64,000 nucleotides of DNA. Source: Sorghum bicolor. Taxonomy: Eukaryota; Streptophyta; Magnoliopsida; Poales; Poaceae. The notes beneath the pieces were generated by a model. It searched no databases. It saw only the letters and a list, made by a program, of their open reading frames with translations, and was not told the origin of the DNA. Position numbers and translations under genes: made by a program. Positions 55,682 to 64,000 of this stretch are shown piece after piece. Each line of letters begins with the position of its first letter. Within the stretch, counting starts at the first letter, position 1. The stretch is taken from positions 18,809,972 through 18,873,971 of the forward strand of contig NC_012877.2 of NCBI RefSeq assembly GCF_000003195.3. The letters are read 5' to 3'.

Positions 55682-56994
55682 AATACCCCCATACTTAGGC
55701 TTTTACTCGTCCTCGAGAAAAGGATGGTTAAGAACAATATCTGGGGTAAAACATTTTAAAAGCATTCTCTTTATAATTGTAGGGTGTTAAAAATCCACTG
55801 TGTACCATAGTCAGGGATGTTTATGGTTAAGAGTAAAGATCCTTTCTTCTCAATCCTGTCACTTTGAGTTTTTGTATATTTTTTTTGAAAGAAAGTTAGC
55901 ATACCTTTTTATCCTCATAGGTTCTTCTCAGATCACTCATTATCTTTTATATATCTCACTGAGGTTGTTTTATTTTGCTAAAATTCTCAAGCATACTTAC
56001 TTTGCATTTATTGCCTGATCAAAACAGGATCCGAGGAGGGGAATGTCATACTCTTAGATCAAAGACTTTGGAAATTAAAATCTTTGTCAACTCTTGCTGG
56101 CATATTGCTTATTAGAGGGACCATGGGCTATCATTTTCTCATTTTCTTCTTTTTTTTAAGTGGATACCGAGGTATCCCTAATTCTACTGCCGGACACTTG
56201 TCCATTTTTTCTGCGAGGTTGTCGAGCACTTGCTCCTTTTTATTTCCTCAAAATATCTCTATTTTTGCATAGCCCATGCCTCTAATGCAATAATACTTCG
56301 GAAGAGTGAATCTTTCTGAATAAATGTCTTGATCTTAGGAGCATGATAAACCTCTCAACAAGGGTCTAACTCATTTTGAACAAACTCAATACAGAGGAGA
56401 TAGCTTTTATAATTATAATTAATATTTTTAGTTTTATCAGGCATATAAAACACTGAGGATGGTAGCTAGAGTTTTGAATATTTTGAAATAAATTCTCCAA
56501 GCAACAATGATATCAAGAATAAGAAACTCATACTCTACCATCACATATTCCATATTGACTTAAGTAACACAGGGTTTTAAAATGATTTTATAATAGTTGC
56601 AAGTTTTCAGGAAATATCATAGATTGAGATTAACCATGATTAGAAATATTTTAATCTTTTTAATTTATCATGTCGGAAACAATATTCTGCATAATCCAAA
56701 ATATATGTATGTGTAAAGTAAAGTGTGCAGAGTGTGTACCTGAATCGTGGAGTGGTGTGGTCGGAGTGTGTTTGACATGTCGAGGGATCTCCCCCATACT
56801 TGTTTTCTGCTTTCTTGCACAAAAATAAAGTAGAGACACACAAGACATAATAATAATACTCTTTATTAATCTTGAGGCATTTATTACAAAAGACTAGTAG
56901 CAAACTGATAGCAAACTGATGATAATAGTAAACCTAAACCGGATTTAAAGATAGATAACTAAGATGCATTGCCTCAAGGTCTAATCTAGATAAC
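55682..56994 (-). other. B 3' non-coding region and polypurine tract
   Basis: AATACCCCCATAC (55682-55694) is GTATGGGGGTATT on the element strand, the polypurine tract next to the 3' LTR. The remainder is AT-rich with no gene. Confidence 0.6.
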
Positions 56995-57624
56995 TTAGCG
57001 GCGCTCTAATTCCCTAATCTTCTTGTTGGCATTGGCAAGATCCTGCCTAAGGCCTAGTATAATGGTGTTGTGGTTAGAGAGCTGCCTAGTGAGGGAATTA
57101 ATAGAGGATTGGAGGTCTATGATAACTCTGTCTAGTCTGCGAACGTCCTCATCAATATCCATTATAGTCTTGCGACGCTTGGGAGGTGTCTCAAGAGCAT
57201 TGAGAGCGTGCTTCGGGGCTGCCTTTGGAGGGATGAAACGGACTTTGGCTGCTCTAAACCCTTCAAAGTAAGGCCTTTCCTCCTCCGTAGTGTAGCGTAC
57301 GCTGCTGATCTCGCCGTTCCGGTTGGTCTTAACTCGAACGACTCTCTCATTGGGTCTAGGTGGAAGGATCCTTGTGTCGGTTGGCACCTTGATGGTGGTC
57401 TTCGTCTTGGATGATGATCCTTTGAGGAGTAGGGGTTGTGGCGGTGCGGTGAGAACTGGTTGAGCATGATAGGATTGGGCGGAGCTGCGTTGGCGTAATG
57501 GCATGGCTTCTAGCTGTCGCTCTGTGTTGGCCGGGACGAGAGCACGAGCATCGGGGTCTTCCACAGGCTCCATGTTGAGGTTGAAGGGGACGACTTCCCA
57601 ATCATCGTGGTACTTCTCGGCCAT
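56995..57624 (-). CDS. ORF3 of B: 209-residue basic/coiled-coil protein in env position
   Basis: An intact frame from MAEKYHDDWEVV to KKIRELERR. Residues 1-40 are acidic; 41-150 are Pro/Lys/Arg-rich with PPKRRKT at 147-153 (nuclear-signal-like). Residues 161-206 form seven regular heptads with hydrophobic a/d positions V161, L164, I168, L171, I175, L178, L182, I189, L192, L196, A199, I203, L206 (His at 185). No signal peptide and no membrane segment is present, so it is not an envelope-like protein although it sits where Athila env-like genes lie. It is open while gag-pol next to it has four stops. A TATA box lies about 90 bp upstream. I do not know the family. It may bind itself, nucleic acid or gag. 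Confidence 0.78.
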   Translation of the reverse strand: MAEKYHDDWEVVPFNLNMEPVEDPDARALVPANTERQLEAMPLRQRSSAQSYHAQPVLTAPPQPLLLKGSSSKTKTTIKVPTDTRILPPRPNERVVRVKTNRNGEISSVRYTTEEERPYFEGFRAAKVRFIPPKAAPKHALNALETPPKRRKTIMDIDEDVRRLDRVIIDLQSSINSLTRQLSNHNTIILGLRQDLANANKKIRELERR

Positions 57625-57704
57625 TGGAGCAGCAAGGAACTAATCAAGCTCTAATTGAAGGATAGAAGGCTTGGTGGCTTGGTGTTTGAAAACTGAGGTC
57701 AGGG

Positions 57705-57900
57705 GTCTGTTTATATAGGGGTCAAAAAGTGCCTCTATGGGTTGTTCGGGTTGCTCCCGTCAATGTGCGTACGAAACTTTCCATCCGAGGGATTATTCGG
57801 ATTACCATAAGTGCATTTTCCATAACAGAGAAAATCGGGACCGAAGGGGAACAGGAGCTGGGCGCCCGCCCACCTGATCTGGGCGCCCGCCCTCTCTCTG
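57705..57900 (-). promoter_or_regulatory. Putative internal promoter for B ORF3
   Basis: On the minus strand: two copies of GGGCGGGCGCCC (57881-57892 and 57860-57871), GGGGCCAGAGAG just before them, then about 140 bp later CCCTATATAAACAG (TATA box 57711-57717) and a leader of about 90 nt to the ATG. The LTR of B has the same kit: GGGGCCAG, paired GC 12-mer, TATATAA. Confidence 0.55.
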
Positions 57901-58001
57901 GCCCCTCTGTGGGCCCACTTTCTCGAGCGCATTTCTAGATGCGAAATCATTTAGAAAAATATATATATGACCCAAAAACATCAGACTAAAAAGGTCGTTC
58001 T

Positions 58002-60737
58002 CTAATTCTCCATGGGATGGTAAAAGTGGACTACGTCTATTTCTTCTAATTCTTTATTAGGCTCTAAAAATAATTTAAGACGTTGACCATTTACCTTGAA
58101 TAACGTACCTTTGTCATTTTGAAGTGTAATAGCTCCGTGGGATGATGAATTAATTACCTTGAATGGTCCTTCCCATTTGCTCCGGAGTTTTCCATGCCCG
58201 AAAAGCTTCACCCTGGAATTAAAAAGTAATACCTTATCTCCGGGTGTGAACTCCTTCTTCTTGATTCTCTTGTCATGCCACCTTTTGACTCTTTCTTTGT
58301 AAATCTTTGAGTTGTGATATGCCTTCTCTCGCCATTCTTCCAATTCTGAGAGTTGCATTTTTCTATAATCTCCAGCAACATCTAGGTCCATATTCCATCT
58401 CTTTATGGCCCAGTGTGCTTTGAACTCTAGTTCAACGGGTAGATGGCAAGTCTTCCCGTATACCAATTGGTATGGAGACATTCCAATTGGGGTCTTGTAT
58501 GCTGTCCGGTATGCCTAGAGTGCATCAGGTAACTTGTCTTTCCATGCCATTCCCATTTCATTTACTGTCTTCTAAAGAATATTCTTGATTTATTTGTTGG
58601 AAGTTTCTGCTTGGCCACTTGTCTGAGGATGATAAGGGGTAGCGACGTTGTGACGGATTCCATGTTTTGCTAGATATTGCTTGAAGCGTTTGTCGATGAA
58701 GTGTGCTCCTCCATCACTTATCACTACTCTGGGGACTCCAAATCTTGGAAATATAATTTCTTCAAACAACCTATTTGAACTGATGTTGTCGGCATGCTTG
58801 CAAGGTAATGCCTCTACCCACTTGGAGACATAGTCAACCGCCACCAAGATGTACTCACACTTCTTTGATTGAGGAAATGGACCCATGTAGTCTATTCCCC
58901 AGACATCAAAGAGCTCAATCTGAAGGTTGTTGGTGAGTGGCATTGCATCCCATGTATTTATGTTTCCGTGCCTTTGACATGGCCCACATCTTCTGATATA
59001 TTGCTTCGTGTCTTCATACATTGTAGGCCAGTAGAATCCACACTGCCAGATCTTTGAATGTGTACAGAATGCTCCAAAGTGACCTCCATATGGTGATGAC
59101 TGACATCTGTCGATGATCTTCCATCCTTCCTCAGTGGTCACACATCTCCTGAGTAAGCCATCAGAGCATACTCGGAAGAGGTATGGCTCATCCCAGATAT
59201 GTGAACGACTTTCTTGAATAAGCTTCTTCTTGTTTGCTCCTGGTGGTACATATCCTGAAACAATAAAATTAACAATATCTGCATACCAGGGGTCAGACCT
59301 ATTAATCCCGTAGAGCATGTCATCCCGGAGTGAATCATTAATGGGGGTTTCCTGTGGACTCTTAAAATACATTCTAGACAAGTGATCAGCAATAGAATTT
59401 TCTACTCCCTTTTTATCTTTTATTTCTAACTCAAATTCTTGGAGTAATAAGATCCATCTAATCAGGCGAGGTTTAGCATCTTTTTTAGTGAGCAAATATT
59501 TTAGTGCAGCATGATCAGTGTAAACAATTATTTTAGCTCCAACTAAATAAGATCTAAATTTATCAATGGCAAAGACAACAGCCAGAAGCTCTTTTTTAGT
59601 GGTTGCATAATTAAGTTGAGCTCCTGTCAAAGTTTTACTGGCATAAGCAATTGCATGATGCTTCTTATTTTTAGTTTGTCCCAATATTGCCCCCACAGCA
59701 TAATCACTAGCACCACACATAATTTCAAAAGGCAACGACCAATCGGGGGGTTGAATGATTGGTGCAGAGATGAGTGCTTTCTTTAATAAATTGAAAGATG
59801 TTAGACATGCATCATCAAATTTGAAAGGAGCATCCTTGGCTAGTAAAAGAGTAAGTGGTCTAGCAATGAATGAAAAATCTTTTATGAATCTACGATAAAA
59901 ACCAGCATGGCTAAGAAAGCTTCGAATTCCTTTTATGTTCACAGGTGGAGGTAGTTGTTCAATTACTTCAATTTTAGCTTTGTCTACCTCAATTCCTCTT
60001 TCAGGCACTAGGTGTCCCAGCACTATTCCTTCCCTAACCATAAAATGACATTTTTCCCAATTAAGAATTAAGTGCTTTTCTTCACATCTTTGCAAAACCT
60101 TGTCTAAGTTTTCAAGACAACTATCAAAAGTTTTTCCATAAACATAGAAATCATCCATGAAAACTTCCATAATCTCTTCAATCATATCAGAAAATATAGA
60201 CATCATGCATCTTTGAAAAGAAGCTGGTGCATTACATAACCCAAAAGACATTCTACGGTAAGCATAAGTTCCATATGGGCATGTAAAAGTGGTTTTGCTT
60301 TGATCATCGGGATGGATCGGGATCTGATGATACCCTGAATATCCATCTAAGAAATAGAAGAATGAATGGTTTGCTAACCGCTCTAGCATCTCATCTATAA
60401 AAGGTAAAGGAAAGTGATCTTTTCTTGTGGCTTTGTTTAGTTTTCTATAGTCTATGCACATCCGCCATCCTGTGACGGTGCGTTGCGGAATTAGCCCGTT
60501 CTTTTCATTCATAATAACAGTCATGCCTGCCTTTTTAGGCACAACTTGCACTGGGCTTACCCACTCACTGTGCGGCACAGGATATATAATCCCTGCATGC
60601 AGTAACTTTATAACTTCCTTTTTAACTATCTCTCTCATAGTGTTATTAAGTCTACGTTGGGGTTCTCGAGAGGGTGAAACAGAAGGATCTGTTGGAATAC
60701 GATGGGTACAAATCATAGGACTGATTCCTGTAAGATC
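58002..60737 (-). pseudogene. pol: B pol: RT, RNase H and integrase, three internal stops
   Basis: It continues the gag frame after one [51 protein letters not shown] and FMDDFYVYG (catalytic Asp pair). RNase H: the first catalytic Asp is Gly ([10 protein letters not shown], usually CDAS), the others are present ([28 protein letters not shown]). Integrase: zinc region with Gln where a His is usual ([13 protein letters not shown]), CGPCQRHGN, core DYMGPFP / VISDGGAHF / [12 protein letters not shown] module ([20 protein letters not shown]). Stops: TAA 58590-58592, TAG 58572-58574, TAG 58515-58517, all between ETSNK and YQLVYGK. The 708-codon stretch before them is open. Confidence 0.9.
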
Positions 60738-62396
60738 TTAGAGTGAGTAGCCGAACACTGAGTGATGTTTCTCACGAATGGTCATTAATCGTAGAGTTTG
60801 ATCCTGAGTGAGTTTATCGCTAATGATCACAGGGAACTCTGGATTATTGTTTAGGAAAGCATATATGAGACCGGGTGGTAAAGTTTTAAGCTCTATGGGG
60901 GGTCTAGGTGCTTCTGCAAACTCATCTAAGGGTTCAGGCTCAGAAGGTTCGGCTTCTTCTTCTATGAAGAAAGGAGTTTCATCTTCTAAGTCTGGTTCAT
61001 CTAAAAGCTCTAGAGATGCAGCCTTTAACTCCTCCATAGGATCAGGCAAAAGATATGATTCGGCCTTATTGTTCAAGGAGTGTGAAATTGTTATTGGGAA
61101 TTCAAAAGTTTTTCCAAAAGAAATGTGTAGCTTTCCAGTATGACCTTCATAAAGGAGTCTTCTAAAAGGTTGTCCTATCAACAGGTCGAAGTCCCATGTA
61201 TCAAAGATATAGAAGTTCAAATGAACCATGGAGCCTTCTACCGTAAGAGGTAGGACATTAATAATTCCAAGACTAGGGACTAATCGTCCCGAAGATTCCT
61301 TTCTGACCTTTGTTGTGGGGGTTAAGGCAAGATTTTTAAATAGTTTAAGTGCAAAAGATTCAGACATGATGTTGATCCCCACAACAGGATTATATAGAGC
61401 ATTAAATCGATCAGAATTATAAGCACAGCGTATAGTTATAGAGGGTGTGTCCAAACGGATCACATCAGAGGAAAGCTCTGATTCCTCCAACCATTCACTA
61501 CTCATTACTGAGATAAGCTCTCTTAATTGTTGTTCACTTGGCAAATAAATGCTCAACTGGCCGTTTTGGGGTTTGTCAATAGAATGATAGTTTAAAATGT
61601 TTCCAAAATCGGCAAAAAGATCGGATTCTATATCCATCATGAAGTCCGGTGGTGGAATTTCTTCCTCTTGTGGCTCAGAACTTGGGATAGCTAAAGTAGA
61701 TGAAGAATTTGGCAGAGTGTCTACTTCGGCTTCGTAGGTTTCATCATGAAGGGTATTATCCATCTTAGCTTCTAGGATTCTATCTAGGATCACTCTAGCT
61801 TCATCAGTAGGGATGCGAAAGAAAGAACCTCTAGACATTGTGTGTAGCATTTGTTTGTGATTTTTCTGAAGACCTCGAAACAAGTGAAATAAAAGAACAG
61901 GGTCTTCAAGATTAAGGTTTGGACCAGATTCTAAAAGATCAGAAAAACGTTTCCAGGATTTTCCCAAAGTTTCATTATCTTTTTGTTTAAAAGATAGGAC
62001 TTCGAGTCTAAGGTTGGCTATACGGTCAAGGGAATAGAAATCCAGACAAAAGTTGGCTCGTAAAACTCCCCATTCACCTTGTTGTTGACTTACCTTCTGA
62101 CTGTACCATTGTCTAGCTTCTCCCCTTAAAGAAAAAGGAAAAAGCTTCCAACGTAAAGTTTTATCAGAAATGCCTTCAATGCGAAGACAATCACATGTTT
62201 GCTCAAAATCTCTAATATGAAGGTAAGGGTTTTCGTCTTCCTTTCTCGAAAAAGATAGGTTTTGAATCATGGCAATCAACCTAGAACTTAACTTATACTG
62301 GGATGTTTGGATAGGCTGTGATGATTCCCATGGTAAAAGGTCAGTTACTGAAGGGATTGCAGACTCATGGATCGATTTAGAATTTTGGTTTTCCAT
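60738..62396 (-). CDS. gag: B gag-protease region (Athila type), stop before RT
   Basis: The start is chosen at MENQNSKSIH (62396), the counterpart of C's gag start; upstream codons to 62513 run through the leader and primer site. The gag core is visible: HIRDFEQTCDCLRIEGISDK, LRWKLFPFSLRGEARQWYS, VLSFKQKDNETLGKSWKRF and DPVLLFHLFRGLQKNHKQML. No zinc knuckle. A retropepsin-like region follows, IRCAYNSDRFNALYNPVVGI to DFDLLIGQPFRRLLYEG, but the active-site triad D-S/T-G is replaced by N-P-V-V-G. An acidic Pro/Glu stretch leads to a TAA (60738-60740) after HSVFGYSL, in frame with RT. Gln is usual there, so this is probably a mutation and not a designed gag/pol boundary. Confidence 0.85.
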   Translation of the reverse strand: MENQNSKSIHESAIPSVTDLLPWESSQPIQTSQYKLSSRLIAMIQNLSFSRKEDENPYLHIRDFEQTCDCLRIEGISDKTLRWKLFPFSLRGEARQWYSQKVSQQQGEWGVLRANFCLDFYSLDRIANLRLEVLSFKQKDNETLGKSWKRFSDLLESGPNLNLEDPVLLFHLFRGLQKNHKQMLHTMSRGSFFRIPTDEARVILDRILEAKMDNTLHDETYEAEVDTLPNSSSTLAIPSSEPQEEEIPPPDFMMDIESDLFADFGNILNYHSIDKPQNGQLSIYLPSEQQLRELISVMSSEWLEESELSSDVIRLDTPSITIRCAYNSDRFNALYNPVVGINIMSESFALKLFKNLALTPTTKVRKESSGRLVPSLGIINVLPLTVEGSMVHLNFYIFDTWDFDLLIGQPFRRLLYEGHTGKLHISFGKTFEFPITISHSLNNKAESYLLPDPMEELKAASLELLDEPDLEDETPFFIEEEAEPSEPEPLDEFAEAPRPPIELKTLPPGLIYAFLNNNPEFPVIISDKLTQDQTLRLMTIREKHHSVFGYSL

Positions 62397-62505
62397 AAGG
62401 TAAGAGTAAAGAAAATAAATAAAGAATATAAAAGATAAGAAAAGATAAAAGTATAGATACAAGTTAGTAGTAAGACTCAAGGTTATCTCAACAACCGTCT
62501 TTCTG

Positions 62506-62521
62506 CCCGGCAACGGCGCCA
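62506..62521 (-). promoter_or_regulatory. B primer-binding site (tRNA-Asp)
   Basis: Plus-strand CCCGGCAACGGCGCCA is identical to the 3' end of plant tRNA-Asp including CCA. The element strand reads TGGCGCCGTTGCCGGG. It is eight bases from the 5' LTR. Confidence 0.93.
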
Positions 62522-62529
62522 GAAATGCT

Positions 62530-63144
62530 TGTTGATATTTGGGAACGCAATAAGGAATTGATCCGCAAGCGCACGGATATCGGCGAGCACTTCACCCGGG
62601 AAATTATCCAGAGTATCGTATTTATTTTTTTTACCACTAGGAGAAAGAGTGCATCTGACTAACCGGTCTATTACTACTAACCCTTTAGGCACAAAGAATG
62701 TCTTTCGATGTGAGTGATAAATAGAGAAGACTGCAACCGTAGTCTCCTTCTAACCTTGGTAAGGATGATTTAGTGTTCTATTGGGGAGGCTAACGGAATC
62801 TAGACACCACAAAGGATGTTCAACCCGCACCTATAAACCCTATCCTTCCTGCTAACGAGATATGGTCTGCAAAGGTAACTCGGAATTGTCACGTTCCTCA
62901 CTACTACCACGGTCCAGCTAGTCAGGGAATATCTATGAGTACCCCAGCCTAAACACCACGTTTACGCCAGTAATGTTTACTCTAAACTCTACGCGAAGAG
63001 ATTAAAGTAAACTCATAAACCAGAAGAACAATAAAACAAGAACTTACTAGAATTTAGAAGTCGAAATACTGAAGAATCCTAGGAGCAAGCTTCGGGTTAG
63101 GAGAACTTGATCCCGTTGGTACAAGCTTGGAGTAGACACCGACA
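62530..63144 (-). repeat. B 5' LTR, truncated (615 bp)
   Basis: Matches 54448-55061 of the 3' LTR almost base for base (one extra T in a T run, about a dozen substitutions). It stops at GTAGACACCGACA, where a different repeat starts. The missing part contains the promoter motif and the element's true outer end. Confidence 0.85.
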
Positions 63145-63579
63145 GTGAAAGCCCTAGTTTGGTTTTGGATAATTGATGAAACCCTAAGTACTAACCTCTA
63201 TACTAAGTGTGTGTAGACTTAATGAGGTTGGTACATGCCTAGTGATGGAGCAAGTGATGATCATGGTGATAATGGTGATGACCACAAGATTATCAAGTGC
63301 TCAACTTGGAAAAGAAGAAAGAGAAAAATAAAACCCTATGGAGATCAAGGCAAAGGTATTCCTTAGGGTTTTGGTTTTGGTGATCAAGACACCATAGAGG
63401 GTGTGATCACATTTAGGATAGATAGCCGTACTATAAAGAGAGGAATTCTTTGGCTAAGCGGTTATCAAGTGCCACTAGGTGTCATTGTTCATGTGCATGC
63501 TATAAGAACCTAGTGAGCTAACTTAACTCCTTCAAAGTAAATGTTTGTGAAAATGCTAACACACGTGCACTTGTTGGTA

Positions 63580-63695
63580 CACACTTTGTGGTGTTGGCAC
63601 ACTTTGAGAAGGGAGTTGAAGTTTGAAGGGTAGAGAGAGGATGGGTTGGCACACTTTGTGGTACACACTTTGTGGTGTTGGCACACTTTGTGGTG
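63580..63695 (+). repeat. CACTTTGTGGTGTTGG repeats
   Basis: ACACTTTGTGGT occurs four times between 63580 and 63695, mostly followed by GTTGGCA or GTACAC. Confidence 0.8.
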
Positions 63696-63788
63696 TCGGC
63701 TCTTTTCGAGAAAATGAAGTGCATATTTTCTATTGCGCCGGTGGGAAATTTGGAGAAGTCGCGGGAGTGTTTCTTGCTGAGGAACACT

Positions 63789-63998
63789 CACCGGACGCTG
63801 GCTCAGAGGCACCGGACACTGTGTCTGAGCGTCCGGTGTGCAGGCTGCCTGGCTCAGCTAGGGTTCGGCACCGGACGCCAGGCACCGGACGCAAGCTGGA
63901 GCGTCCGGTGGTCTGAGTCCGGTGTCCGCGCGTTTTGCAAACCTCTCTGGGTGTGAGTCCGGTGAGCACCGGACGCTCAAGGTGCGTCCGGTGGCTTG
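63789..63998. repeat. Scattered CACCGGACGC / GCGTCCGGTG inverted motifs
   Basis: About ten copies of CCGGAC(G/A)C or its inverse lie in 210 bases, in both orientations, able to form several GC stems (for example CACCGGACGC at 63870 with GCGTCCGGTG at 63900). Confidence 0.85.
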
Positions 63999-64000
63999 CG

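Larger units (their letters stand above)
54448..63144 (-). mobile_element. Element B: Athila-type Ty3/gypsy retrotransposon with an extra ORF
   Basis: The 3' LTR (54448-55681) is complete; the 5' LTR (62530-63144) is cut by another repeat. On the minus strand the order is primer site, gag-protease (60738-62396), RT-RNase H-integrase (58002-60737), then an intact 209-codon ORF (56995-57624) and the 3' LTR. Only four in-frame stops interrupt gag-pol. The alignable 615 bp of the two LTRs differ at roughly a dozen positions by eye, so insertion is fairly recent. Left flank ATGAG; no partner visible. Confidence 0.88.
63145..64000 (+). mobile_element. LTR-type repeat running off the window
   Basis: Begins GTGAAAGCCCTAGTTTGG like the fragment at 49370. 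It contains repeats of CACTTTGTGGT (63581-63690) and, from about 63789, CCGGACGC/GCGTCCGG motifs. Such sequence is typical of long LTRs in panicoid grasses, but no family, end or target duplication can be given. No gene is supported. Confidence 0.55.

Noticed and set aside
63623..63969. Overlapping frames of 79-97 codons on both strands
   Set aside because: Produced by the GC-rich CCGGACGC repeats; no domain and all frames are open.
63580..63998. CRISPR-like short repeats
   Set aside because: Eukaryotic LTR-type sequence; repeats are irregularly spaced and in both orientations, with no unique spacers.

Overview
The window is plant nuclear DNA, almost certainly from a panicoid grass and probably the Andropogoneae (sorghum / sugarcane / Miscanthus group). 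The evidence is a MITE whose ends read GGCCTTGTTTA...TAAACAAGGCC, Ty3/gypsy elements primed by tRNA-iMet or tRNA-Asp, a CACTA transposon carrying two intron-containing genes, and GT-AG introns. I find no host gene, rRNA gene or canonical tRNA gene. The whole 64 kb reads as a stack of transposable elements inserted into one another.

Left block (1-21.7 kb): the end of one CACTA transposon (to 601), a MITE remnant, and a chromodomain/LTR scrap of a chromovirus on the minus strand. At 1419 begins the 5' LTR of an Athila-type element (called A). That LTR is split by three insertions: J (2350-4813, probable solo LTR), I (4996-5713, solo LTR) and H (5786-18704, a complete but dead minus-strand Ty3/gypsy element with TSD CAAGG). 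H is itself split between protease and reverse transcriptase by K (9651-14687, LTR-like, same family as J), and K contains a non-autonomous Helitron (11132-13879). A resumes at 18710 and carries gag and protease remains to about 21.7 kb.

Middle block (21.7-47.4 kb): a minus-strand LTR (D') is split by element E (21897-44288), a non-coding LTR element with a truncated 5' LTR. E is in turn split by a CACTA transposon (about 23.0-38.36 kb). That CACTA holds a TNP2/TNPD-type transposase gene and a TNPA/Ptta-type gene on the plus strand, both spliced and both lightly broken. It also holds a MITE, tRNA-like sequences and a small antisense basic reading frame. D' is followed 95 bp later by a second LTR of the same family (D). 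There is a 428-bp assembly gap at 40371-40798.

Right block (47.4-64 kb): remains of two plus-strand non-autonomous Athila-like elements (F and C), then B (54448-63144), a minus-strand Athila-type element. B has a long gag-pol frame interrupted only by in-frame stops. Downstream of pol, in the place of an envelope gene, it has an intact 209-residue ORF ending in a regular coiled coil and preceded by what looks like its own TATA promoter. B's 5' LTR is cut by a further LTR-type repeat rich in CCGGACGC motifs that runs off the window.

The points most worth following up are: the env-position coiled-coil ORF of B with its LTR-like promoter; the repeated Helitron 5'-end modules; the H polyprotein running into its LTR; a 12-bp paired GC motif that flips orientation between related LTRs; a non-coding block kept in three otherwise different elements; and the strong bias of nonsense mutations toward C-to-T / G-to-A changes. 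All boundaries were read by eye. Superfamily calls rest on motifs and on memory of the families, not on a search.
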